Position numbers and translations under genes: made by a program. A stretch of 5,302 nt of DNA, taken from contig JAHIYT010000096.1 in the NCBI GenBank assembly GCA_018814945.1, forward strand, positions 1-5,302. Reading direction: 5' to 3'. Shown in pieces: positions 1-5,302 of the stretch; position 1 is the first letter of the stretch, and each line of letters opens with the position of its first letter. Under the pieces are notes generated by a model. That model made no database searches. It was given only the letters and a program-made list of their open reading frames with translations, and was not told where the DNA came from. The DNA comes from Patescibacteria group bacterium (GTDB taxonomy: Bacteria; Patescibacteriota; Gracilibacteria; UM-FILTER-43-11).

Positions 1-1
1 A

Positions 2-592
2 TTACTTAAGGAATATTTAAAAGAATTAAAAGTTTCCTATGAGCTTAATCCTATGCTTGTTCGTGGCCTTGATTACTACACTCATACGGTATTTGAATAT
101 TGGAGTAAAAAAGAAGGTTCCCAAAATGCAACCGGAGGCGGAGGAAGATATGATGGATTAATCGAGCTAATGGGTGGTCAGCCCACACCTGCAGTTGGTT
201 ATGCAGCCGGTATGGAACGCACTATCGAATACATGAAGGAAGCTGGAATTCGCCCGCCTAACAAAGATGTAGTTGCTATTTTTGTCGCACAACTTGGTCT
301 TGTCGCTAAAAAGAAATCACTTTCTCTTATTAACGAATTACGTGATAAGGGGCTGAATGTGGTTGGCGCGGTTGGTAAGGATTCGATGAAGGCTCAAATG
401 AGTTTGGCAGACAGGTTGGGTGCTAAATATTCATTAATTCTTGGTCAGGTAGAAGTAAAAGAGGGGACTGTCATTCTTCGAGATATGGCGAAAGGTGCTC
501 AAGAAACTATTCCGTACGATGGAATCGTGGATAAGATGGAGAAACTTCTCGGTGGACATTCACTTAAAAGTAAAAAATTGTGGGAAGAATAA
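2..592 (+). CDS. hisS: Histidyl-tRNA synthetase, C-terminal part (5' end outside window)
   Basis: This is the last 196 codons of a class II aminoacyl-tRNA synthetase that charges tRNA-His with histidine in the cytosol; the frame is open from base 2, so the gene begins upstream. Seen: the histidine-specific motif LVRGLDYYTHTVFE (fragment residues 19-32), the glycine-rich TGGGGRYDGL (about 43-52), and motif 3 as VGYAAGMERT (about 65-74), whose Arg contacts ATP in the family. From about residue 85 follows the anticodon-binding domain, with VVAIFVAQLG near its start and SLADRLGAKYSLILGQ later, both typical of HisRS. The missing part should carry motifs 1 and 2. It ends in TAA, 110 bases before aroE, on the same strand and probably in the same transcript. 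The ATG at 53 is internal, not the start. Identification is secure. Confidence 0.97.
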   Translation, partial: LLKEYLKELKVSYELNPMLVRGLDYYTHTVFEYWSKKEGSQNATGGGGRYDGLIELMGGQPTPAVGYAAGMERTIEYMKEAGIRPPNKDVVAIFVAQLGLVAKKKSLSLINELRDKGLNVVGAVGKDSMKAQMSLADRLGAKYSLILGQVEVKEGTVILRDMAKGAQETIPYDGIVDKMEKLLGGHSLKSKKLWEE

Positions 593-601
593 GTCTATCT
601 G

Positions 602-689
602 AGATTTCTGATCTCGGATCTCAGATTCCTATTTTAGATTCGAAAATGTAACATATTAAATTGGATCTCAAATCCGAGATCTCAAATCT
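602..689. repeat. Imperfect inverted repeat of heptamer units between hisS and aroE
   Basis: Arm 1 (602-626) pairs with arm 2 (665-689) at 21 of 25 positions; the core 610-619 with 672-681 is perfect. The loop is about 38 bases. Each arm is about four tandem 7-base units. Arm 2 reads GATCTCA AATCCGA, then GATCTCA AATCTGA, and the complement of arm 1 reads AATCTGA GATCCGA, then GATCAGA AATCTCA. An 11-base unit, GATCTCAAATC, occurs twice exactly (664-674 and 678-688). There is no T-run after the stem, so it is a poor fit to an intrinsic terminator. It begins 9 bases after the hisS stop and ends 13 bases before the aroE ATG. Function is unknown; RNA processing, attenuation or a small repeat element are possible. 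Confidence 0.85.
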
Positions 690-702
690 GAATTTTTATA
701 AT

Positions 703-1524
703 ATGAAAAAAGTTTATGGAATCGTAGGTCATCCAGTTGCTAAATCACTTAGTCCAGTAATGCATAATGCGGCATTTAAAAAAGAGGGGATCGATGCTGA
801 GTATGTACTTTTTGATATTGACCCAGATGACCCAGATAATTTGGCTAATTTTTGCTATGAAACTGATTTAAATAACATTGCTGGCTTCAGTGTTACCATG
901 CCTTACAAAGAAGAGATGATGGTGTATATGGATCATTATGATCCGCTTGCCAAAATTGTTGGCTCTGTGAATACAGTTGCTAATGAAGACTCTAAATTAG
1001 TTGGTTATAATACCGATGCTACTGGTGCAATAGAAGCATTGCGAGAGAAGATAGATATTAAAGAAAGAAAGATTTTGATTCTTGGTGCTGGTGGTGCGGC
1101 TCGCGCTATTGCTTATAGTTTAAAGGAATTTGGTGCGGAGGTTTACGTTTATAATCGCACAAAAGAAAAAGCAAGAGCTCTTGCTATGGAATTTGAACTT
1201 GAAGTAATCGATTTCGATAAAATTCCAGTTGGTAAATTCGAGATAGTAATAAATGCAACTCCAATAGGAAGTCCACCTAACACCGAGGAAAGCCTGCTTC
1301 ACGCAGAGCATTTAAAGGGGGTATACGTTGTTATGGATATCATCACCTATCCTATGAAGACTCAGCTTTTAAAAGAGGCAGAGAAGGCTGGTGCAGAGAT
1401 TATTACAGGTGAAAGGATGTTGCTCCATCAGGCATGTGGGCAATTTGAAATTTGGTTTGGCAAAATAGCACCAATTAAGGAGATGGAATTGGCTTTGTAT
1501 CAGGAACTGGAGAGGCGGAAATAA
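703..1524 (+). CDS. aroE: Shikimate dehydrogenase (NADP+)
   Basis: It reduces 3-dehydroshikimate to shikimate with NADPH in the cytosolic route to chorismate and aromatic amino acids. The 273-residue length matches the family (E. coli AroE has 272). Seen: shikimate-binding SLSP with S15 and S17, TMPYK with catalytic Lys69, GSVNTV with Asn90, YNTD with Asp105, the NADP-binding loop GAGGAARA (128-135), NRTK (151-154, the usual NADP phosphate contact), NATPIG (184-189), DIITYP (212-217) and Gln243 near the C-terminus. All expected active-site residues are present. I start at ATG 703 because KKVYGIVGHP follows at the usual family N-terminus. An in-frame TTG at 661 would add 14 residues encoded by the intergenic repeat. 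No Shine-Dalgarno is seen. Its neighbours hisS and nth are not in the pathway, so the context adds little about function. Confidence 0.97.
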   Translation: MKKVYGIVGHPVAKSLSPVMHNAAFKKEGIDAEYVLFDIDPDDPDNLANFCYETDLNNIAGFSVTMPYKEEMMVYMDHYDPLAKIVGSVNTVANEDSKLVGYNTDATGAIEALREKIDIKERKILILGAGGAARAIAYSLKEFGAEVYVYNRTKEKARALAMEFELEVIDFDKIPVGKFEIVINATPIGSPPNTEESLLHAEHLKGVYVVMDIITYPMKTQLLKEAEKAGAEIITGERMLLHQACGQFEIWFGKIAPIKEMELALYQELERRK

Positions 1525-1584
1525 TTTTGAAAAACTGAGAACCTGAAAACTATATTTGATTTTCAGATTTTCAGATTTTCAAAA
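1525..1584. repeat. Long stem-loop of octamer units filling the aroE-nth gap
   Basis: Arm 1 (1525-1550) pairs with arm 2 (1559-1584) at 22 of 26 positions, plus one G-U pair in RNA (1539 with 1570), around an 8-base loop (1551-1558). Arm 2 is nearly three exact copies of ATTTTCAG (1559-1566, 1567-1574, 1575-1581). Arm 1 is three diverged 8-base copies: TGAAAAAC, TGAGAACC and TGAAAACT. The stem starts on the base after the aroE TAA and ends two bases before the nth ATG, so the spacer is essentially all hairpin. There is no T-run on either side to make it an ordinary terminator. In RNA it would bury the region where the nth ribosome site should lie. Confidence 0.9.
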
Positions 1585-1585
1585 C

Positions 1586-2203
1586 ATGAACAAGAAAGAG
1601 AAAACCCAACAAATTCAAAGTATATTAGATAAACTCTATCCCAAAACTCCAATTCCTTTGAAACACAAGGATGCTTTTACCTTACTTATCGCTGTAATCC
1701 TTTCTGGAAATTCAACGGATAAAGCCGTTAACAAAGTTACTCCGGCTCTTTTTAAGGTGGGCGGAAGTGCAGATAGGATGTCTAAGTTGCCGGTATCTAC
1801 GATTCGCAAAATTATCACACCTGCTGGTCTTGCACCAACAAAATCTAAAAACATCAAAGCCCTTTCTCAGATTCTAGTTAAAAAGTTTAACGGACGTGTG
1901 CCGGATAATTTTAAGGATTTGGAATCATTGCCCGGTGTTGGTCATAAAACAGCTTCTGTTGTTATGTCACAAGCTTTTGGTCATTCTGCCTTTCCTGTAG
2001 ATACCCATATCCATCGTTTAGCTACAAGATGGGGACTCAGCAATGGGAAAAATGTGCTGCAGACCGAAAAGGATTTGAAAAAAGTATTCCCGGAAAATAA
2101 ATGGAATAAGTTACATCTTCAAATTATATATTTTGGAAGAGAGCATTGCCCTGCACGTTTCCACGATAAAAATAACTGTCCTATTTGTAGTAAATTGAGC
2201 TAA
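1586..2203 (+). CDS. nth: Endonuclease III (DNA glycosylase/AP lyase), variant Fe-S subfamily
   Basis: This is a base-excision repair enzyme that removes oxidised pyrimidines and nicks abasic sites by beta-elimination. The protein has 205 residues (E. coli Nth has 211). Seen: the helix-hairpin-helix LPGVGHKTASVV (115-126) with catalytic Lys121, then VDTHIHRLA with catalytic Asp139. Near the C-terminus the cysteines are C188-X9-C198-X2-C201 and the chain stops four residues later, so the fourth cysteine of the classical C-X6-C-X2-C-X5-C cluster is absent. From memory, the surrounding motif (FGREHCPAR, HD, CPICS) is shared with Nth proteins of several other phyla, so this looks like a natural subfamily and not a truncation. 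The usual SAQ-TD segment is SGNSTD here, with Asn42 where DNA-inserting Gln normally sits. I start at ATG 1586; an in-frame TTG at 1556 would only add repeat-encoded residues. Confidence 0.95.
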   Translation: MNKKEKTQQIQSILDKLYPKTPIPLKHKDAFTLLIAVILSGNSTDKAVNKVTPALFKVGGSADRMSKLPVSTIRKIITPAGLAPTKSKNIKALSQILVKKFNGRVPDNFKDLESLPGVGHKTASVVMSQAFGHSAFPVDTHIHRLATRWGLSNGKNVLQTEKDLKKVFPENKWNKLHLQIIYFGREHCPARFHDKNNCPICSKLS

Positions 2204-2220
2204 GTTTTTGCTTATAAATC

Positions 2221-2249
2221 TTGTTAAAGTGGTTATTTTGTGTTATAAT
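2221..2249 (+). promoter_or_regulatory. Sigma-70-type promoter with extended -10
   Basis: The -35 is TTGTTA (2221-2226, four of six consensus bases), the spacer is 17 bases, and the -10 is a perfect TATAAT (2244-2249) preceded by TGT, an extended -10 (2241-2243). Transcription should start near 2256, giving a leader of about 19 bases to the ATG at 2275, with no Shine-Dalgarno in it. It lies in the 71-base gap after nth, so the repeat-protein gene is probably an independent unit. I see no strong terminator for the upstream operon in this gap. Confidence 0.8.
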
Positions 2250-2274
2250 TATGTGATATATAAAAACACATATC

Positions 2275-2952
2275 ATGAAAAATCTACTTTTCAACAATCG
2301 CTTTATTTTTCAATTTACCGAATCAGATCCTGGTGCATTAGCTATTGAAAACTTACGTAATATTCCAGATCAAATTGCTAAACAGCAGGAATCAGGTATG
2401 TTAACTGATCTACAGGTTGATAATCTTCGTGAACTGGATAACAACAGAGCTGTATTTTGGCTATTAAATAATGAAAAAAGACACGAACAAGCTCCTGTTG
2501 ATTTGGAAGAAGGTCTTATTACAGAAGAGACATCAGAAACGCTACTTAATCATGAAAACCCAGCACTTGCTCATTCTTGGCTAAAAAGGAATAGGAAAAG
2601 AAATGAGCTAGTTAAAGAGCAGTTGGATAAAGGCATGCTTACAAAGGAAAAAACTGATGAATTATTATCAAAGGGGAATGATTTAAGCGATGTATCTTCA
2701 ACAGAAAATTCTTTAATGGAATTGGTAGATGTAAACAAATGGTTAAGATCAAATGATGCAAGGTGGACAATAATTAATAGATTAAAGGAAAAACAATATC
2801 TTAAGGAAGGTACTGAAGATTTTGAAAGATTTTCTAATATGGAACCGCAATTGGCAATACAGGCAATGGAACAATATGAAAAGGAATGGGACGAGGCAGG
2901 GGAAGTTGGAAGAGAAAAGGAGTTAGAAAATGAATTAGAGCAGTTATTATAA
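2275..2952 (+). CDS. Acidic helical repeat protein of unknown function
   Basis: I do not recognise this 225-residue protein. It is rich in Glu, Lys, Asn and Leu, has no cysteine, no clear signal peptide or membrane segment, and is probably cytosolic and mostly helical. It contains about four degenerate repeats. Each has a helix, a turn like GMLT (41-44), GLIT (80-83), GMLT (120-123) or a weak QYLK (174-177), and then a second helix. In the first three the second helix carries a Trp: FWLL (61-64), SWL (101-103) and KWL (155-157). Repeat 3 has an insertion of about 14 residues. The turn pattern of Leu, Gly, Leu-Thr, Glu and Leu-Leu resembles short oligomerisation modules such as SHOCT, but this is only a resemblance. 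The C-terminus (202-225) is a charged, Glu-rich helix. It has its own good promoter, its start follows that promoter closely, and its stop overlaps the DUF4012 gene tail to tail by 6 bases. Confidence 0.85.
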   Translation: MKNLLFNNRFIFQFTESDPGALAIENLRNIPDQIAKQQESGMLTDLQVDNLRELDNNRAVFWLLNNEKRHEQAPVDLEEGLITEETSETLLNHENPALAHSWLKRNRKRNELVKEQLDKGMLTKEKTDELLSKGNDLSDVSSTENSLMELVDVNKWLRSNDARWTIINRLKEKQYLKEGTEDFERFSNMEPQLAIQAMEQYEKEWDEAGEVGREKELENELEQLL

Positions 2953-4980
2953 ATTACTGATTACTGAACTAAACTCAAAATCTTCATCAAGCTCAGTTTC
3001 AACTATTGGTTTGATTGAGAATGGGCTTATTGAGGCAGGGGTGCTACTGATGAAATTCAAATCTCCAATAATTTCAACAGTCTTCTTAATATCCACATTA
3101 CTTACGCCGGCCTGTTTTTGAGCTACAAATTCATAATTATCTTCCGGTGTAAAATTTAAATTAAATGGCAGGTCATATTCCAATGCTATCTCCATGTTCT
3201 CCCCGGCTTCTATTGGACCGTATATGAAAGCGAAAACTGTGTACCCAAGGTCTTCAGTTATTTCCACATCTTCCATTTCTATTCCTTCTACATTTGTTAA
3301 TAAGCTACCTTTTGGGACGTAAATTCTTATGTAATCCAGATTTCTACCTTTACCCAGAATAAATAATATAGATTTCAAATCTAGCTCTCCTGTGCCATAT
3401 CTTTCAATTAGGCTGTTAAGTTCTGGAATATCATCAATGTCCCAAGTGTGTTCTTTTTCAATTGTAAGCTTATCGGTTATTACTCCCGAATTGTGCACAG
3501 TGGTTTCGTGGTCGATATTCATTTTTATAAATCCATCACTCTTATTCCCACCGATGGAGCTTGAAATAACTGCTAAATAGTCTGTTTTTGGAGATTGATC
3601 CATCATCTTTCCATCTAACTCAAGACGAGTTATTAATTTTTGTATATCTGAATCATTTGAATATGCTTGTATATGACGCGAGCCGGCTAAATCGATTATT
3701 GCATCCTTTAATTCTATCATATTGTCTGTAGTTAATACCTTTTCTTTAAATACCGGGATGAAATCAAATAGTAATTGCTTTGGTGTAGAAGTTTGGCTGA
3801 TTTTAGCTTCGATATAATAAGAAATCAAGTTATTAAAGCTCTCTGATTTAATTTGAAATGGAAAATGCTCTAAATGAATTGGACCGGTGATTTTTAAAAT
3901 TTCTTCAACTACGTTTTGGTCAATTGCAATGATGGTATCAATGGAAGGCTGCTGACTGTGTTCTAAAAACCACATTATAAGTTTTGCTGAGGTGGGGAAA
4001 TCCGGACTATAGTTTGAATCCCTTAGGTAGAGCCTTTCTACAACGTGCCGGATAACTGTTGGGGGTTCCACTACTTCGGTCAATTGCCCATCGGATTCAT
4101 ATACATCTTTGGCTTCCATTTTTGTTATGGCTCCATCGTTTACATCTATAATCATGTAACTGCCTATAAAACCACCTGTACCCCTGATTTCGTGATTGTT
4201 CTGCATAAGCACCATGTACCTGTGAGGCACTTCGTCTCCGAGCATGGTAAGAATGGTGTCGAAATTTAAATTTAGCTCCCTTAAAAGCGTAATTATCTGA
4301 GCGATTTGCTCCTGCCCTTTTTTTAATTTAATTTGTACATCACCAGGAAGTAATCCGCTATTTAAGGTGGTTATGTTTTGTTGTAATTCGAGAATTTGAC
4401 TGTAAATTACATCCAGATTTTCTTTTTCTTCTTTTATTAATGTGGTGATTTTTATATCGCTAGTACCATCTAAGTTTTGCTTAATAAATGTTTGAGGAAT
4501 TAATGAGGCTGAATCAATAAAATTCACCAAATCCTGTCCAAGCTGAGCGATGATAACTCCACTTTCAATCAGTTTATTTGCTGTATCCAAGTATAAGCTT
4601 TCCGTGTTCAGTTCGTCTGATTGCAACGTTAATGTTTTAGTATCTTCGGCCAGTTGATTAAAGCTTATTTCGGCTTCTTCAAACCAAGTTGAGGCTTTTT
4701 CGTAATTCCCTTCCATTGAATAATCAATTGCTTTTTGCAACTGATCATATCCGGCCATTGCAATATCTTTATTTTCGAAAACAAAATCCATACCCTTAAA
4801 ATAGATATTGCTGATATTTAATCCAACAAATACGATAATTGCGAGTATTACAAAATACTTAAAGCTTTTCCATTTATTATTCAAAGGCATAGACCTTTTT
4901 CCTTTTGGTGGTTTGATATCGAAAAACTTTCCTTTTAAGGGGTTGATTTTGACGCTGGTTTGTTTTGGACTTTTTTTCAC
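2947..4980 (-). CDS. DUF4012 domain protein, membrane-anchored
   Basis: This 677-residue protein has a Lys-rich cytosolic N-terminus (1-38), one membrane helix (about 41-60, YFVILAIIVFVGLNIS within it) and a long part probably outside the cell. Residues about 70-250 are helical and include NYEKASTWFEEAEISF, resembling a TPR-like hairpin. The diagnostic DUF4012 block is at 255-275: Y-MVLMQNN-E-R-TGGFIGSY, with further family segments through TGPI (365-368). The C-terminal part (about 485-650) is beta-rich, including YIRIYVPKGSLL (550-561) and a YDLP segment (602-605). DUF4012 has no established biochemical function to my knowledge; it is found in actinobacteria and candidate-phylum genomes, and a cell-envelope role is an inference. 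The start is GTG at 4980, seven bases from a TAGAAT -10, so translation may be leaderless. Met31 is an alternative start, but it would remove the basic tail before the membrane helix. Confidence 0.92.
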   Translation of the reverse strand: MKKSPKQTSVKINPLKGKFFDIKPPKGKRSMPLNNKWKSFKYFVILAIIVFVGLNISNIYFKGMDFVFENKDIAMAGYDQLQKAIDYSMEGNYEKASTWFEEAEISFNQLAEDTKTLTLQSDELNTESLYLDTANKLIESGVIIAQLGQDLVNFIDSASLIPQTFIKQNLDGTSDIKITTLIKEEKENLDVIYSQILELQQNITTLNSGLLPGDVQIKLKKGQEQIAQIITLLRELNLNFDTILTMLGDEVPHRYMVLMQNNHEIRGTGGFIGSYMIIDVNDGAITKMEAKDVYESDGQLTEVVEPPTVIRHVVERLYLRDSNYSPDFPTSAKLIMWFLEHSQQPSIDTIIAIDQNVVEEILKITGPIHLEHFPFQIKSESFNNLISYYIEAKISQTSTPKQLLFDFIPVFKEKVLTTDNMIELKDAIIDLAGSRHIQAYSNDSDIQKLITRLELDGKMMDQSPKTDYLAVISSSIGGNKSDGFIKMNIDHETTVHNSGVITDKLTIEKEHTWDIDDIPELNSLIERYGTGELDLKSILFILGKGRNLDYIRIYVPKGSLLTNVEGIEMEDVEITEDLGYTVFAFIYGPIEAGENMEIALEYDLPFNLNFTPEDNYEFVAQKQAGVSNVDIKKTVEIIGDLNFISSTPASISPFSIKPIVETELDEDFEFSSVISNL

Positions 4981-4986
4981 GAGATT

Positions 4987-4995
4987 ATTCTACCA
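4987..4995 (-). promoter_or_regulatory. Extended -10 promoter for the DUF4012 gene
   Basis: On the minus strand TGG precedes TAGAAT (five of six -10 bases; the hexamer covers 4987-4992). The expected start of transcription, about seven bases downstream, falls on or next to the GTG at 4980, which suggests a leaderless message. No good -35 is visible at the expected distance (around 5010-5015), so the extended -10 would carry recognition. Confidence 0.55.
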
Positions 4996-5005
4996 TAATG
5001 CTTCA

Positions 5006-5014
5006 TGTTATAAT
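5006..5014 (+). promoter_or_regulatory. Extended -10 promoter for the permease gene
   Basis: TGTTATAAT contains a perfect TATAAT (5009-5014) preceded by TGT and is identical to the nine bases at 2241-2249. Transcription should start near 5021, leaving a leader of about 17 AT-rich bases with no properly spaced Shine-Dalgarno; GGAG at 5015-5018 lies 19 bases before the ATG and near the -10. The -35 region (about 4986-4991) has no consensus match and would overlap the -10 of the divergent gene. Confidence 0.6.
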
Positions 5015-5037
5015 GGAGCAAATTAATAAAAATAAAA

Positions 5038-5302
5038 ATGACAATCGCTCCGATATTATTGGTACTACTTTCAGTGCTCTTTACCATTAAGCCTGTGCGG
5101 ATAATGGGCTTTAAGCTTGATATGGTTCGTGCACCAATTTTGGCGATCGTTTTATTGGCCATGCTTGGACAGATCGATTTCCCATTACTTAAAGAGGCAA
5201 TTATTGGAGTGGGGACTTTGGAGCCATGGAAAATAATTGTACTTTTCTTCTCAATGGCTTATGTGAGCTTAAGTGTTGATGTAACTGGACTATTTGATTG
5301 GC
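5038..5302 (+). CDS. ArsB/NhaD-type ion permease, N-terminal part (3' end outside window)
   Basis: Eighty-eight codons are open from ATG 5038 to the window edge with no stop. The protein is very hydrophobic, with probable membrane helices at about 3-17, 31-44 and 66-83. The segment PWKIIVLFFSMAYVSLSVDV (63-82), followed by a Thr-Gly and an aromatic-rich stretch, resembles the N-terminal region of the ion transporter superfamily that includes ArsB, NhaD and citrate-type permeases. The substrate cannot be told from this fragment: arsenite, Na+/H+ exchange and dicarboxylates are all possible. It is divergent from the DUF4012 gene, with 57 bases between the starts, and has its own TATAAT element. 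The opposite strand over 4977-5162 is also open, but the hydrophobic pattern, family resemblance and promoter favour this strand. Confidence 0.8.
   Translation, partial: MTIAPILLVLLSVLFTIKPVRIMGFKLDMVRAPILAIVLLAMLGQIDFPLLKEAIIGVGTLEPWKIIVLFFSMAYVSLSVDVTGLFDW

Noticed and set aside
697..702. TATAAT directly before the aroE ATG as a promoter
   Set aside because: Transcription would start inside aroE, no -35 is seen at 17 bases, and the codon at 703 fits the family start.
1559..1581. CRISPR-like array in the tandem ATTTTCAG copies
   Set aside because: The units are 8 bases and directly abut with no spacers; this is a simple tandem repeat forming a stem arm.
1120..1857. Minus-strand open frames at 1120-1311 and 1636-1857
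   Set aside because: They lie antisense within aroE and nth, whose catalytic motifs are clear, and their translations show no family features.
2201..2214. Terminator after nth
   Set aside because: Only a 4-base TAAG/CTTA stem is found, with T's in the loop and not after the stem.
3392..5026. Plus-strand open frames at 3392-3580, 4045-4269 and 4808-5026
   Set aside because: All are antisense to the DUF4012 gene, whose frame is continuous and carries the family motif; hydrophobicity in the last mirrors the coding of the membrane helix.
4977..5162. Minus-strand open frame of 61 codons opposite the permease start
   Set aside because: The plus strand gives a hydrophobic, permease-like protein behind a TATAAT element; the minus frame overlaps both divergent promoters and has no recognisable feature.
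2..5302. UGA recoded as an amino acid, as in some candidate-phylum bacteria
   Set aside because: All complete genes are full length under the standard code with no in-frame TGA; the uniform use of TAA stops is only five cases and proves nothing.

Overview
This 5.3 kb AT-rich window looks like bacterial chromosome, most likely from a candidate phyla radiation (Patescibacteria) organism, perhaps Peregrinibacteria-like. The case rests on the large single-pass DUF4012 protein, low GC, short spacers, a lack of Shine-Dalgarno sequences at the visible starts, and TAA at all five visible stops. This placement is an inference. No in-frame TGA is needed in any gene, so nothing here shows a recoded UGA.

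Positions 1-2203 (+) hold three genes in one direction: the 3' part of hisS (histidyl-tRNA synthetase), aroE (shikimate dehydrogenase) and nth (endonuclease III of a variant Fe-S subfamily). They are housekeeping genes of unrelated pathways, probably co-transcribed. Each of the two gaps between them holds a long imperfect inverted repeat whose arms are tandem copies of a 7- or 8-base unit. The aroE-nth repeat fills the gap from stop codon to start codon. These are the most unusual structures in the window.

Positions 2204-2952 (+) hold a convincing extended -10 promoter and an unrecognised acidic helical protein of 225 residues built from about four degenerate repeats. It ends in a 6-base tail-to-tail overlap with the next gene.

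Positions 2947-4980 (-) encode a 677-residue membrane-anchored DUF4012 protein. A 57-base divergent promoter region (4981-5037) separates it from the start of a membrane permease of the ArsB/NhaD type (5038 to the window end, +). Both divergent genes have extended -10 elements placed so that the two promoters must overlap, and the DUF4012 message may be leaderless.

I found no tRNA, rRNA, CRISPR array, insertion sequence or phage gene. The best candidates for something undescribed are the paired intercistronic palindromes and the repeat protein.
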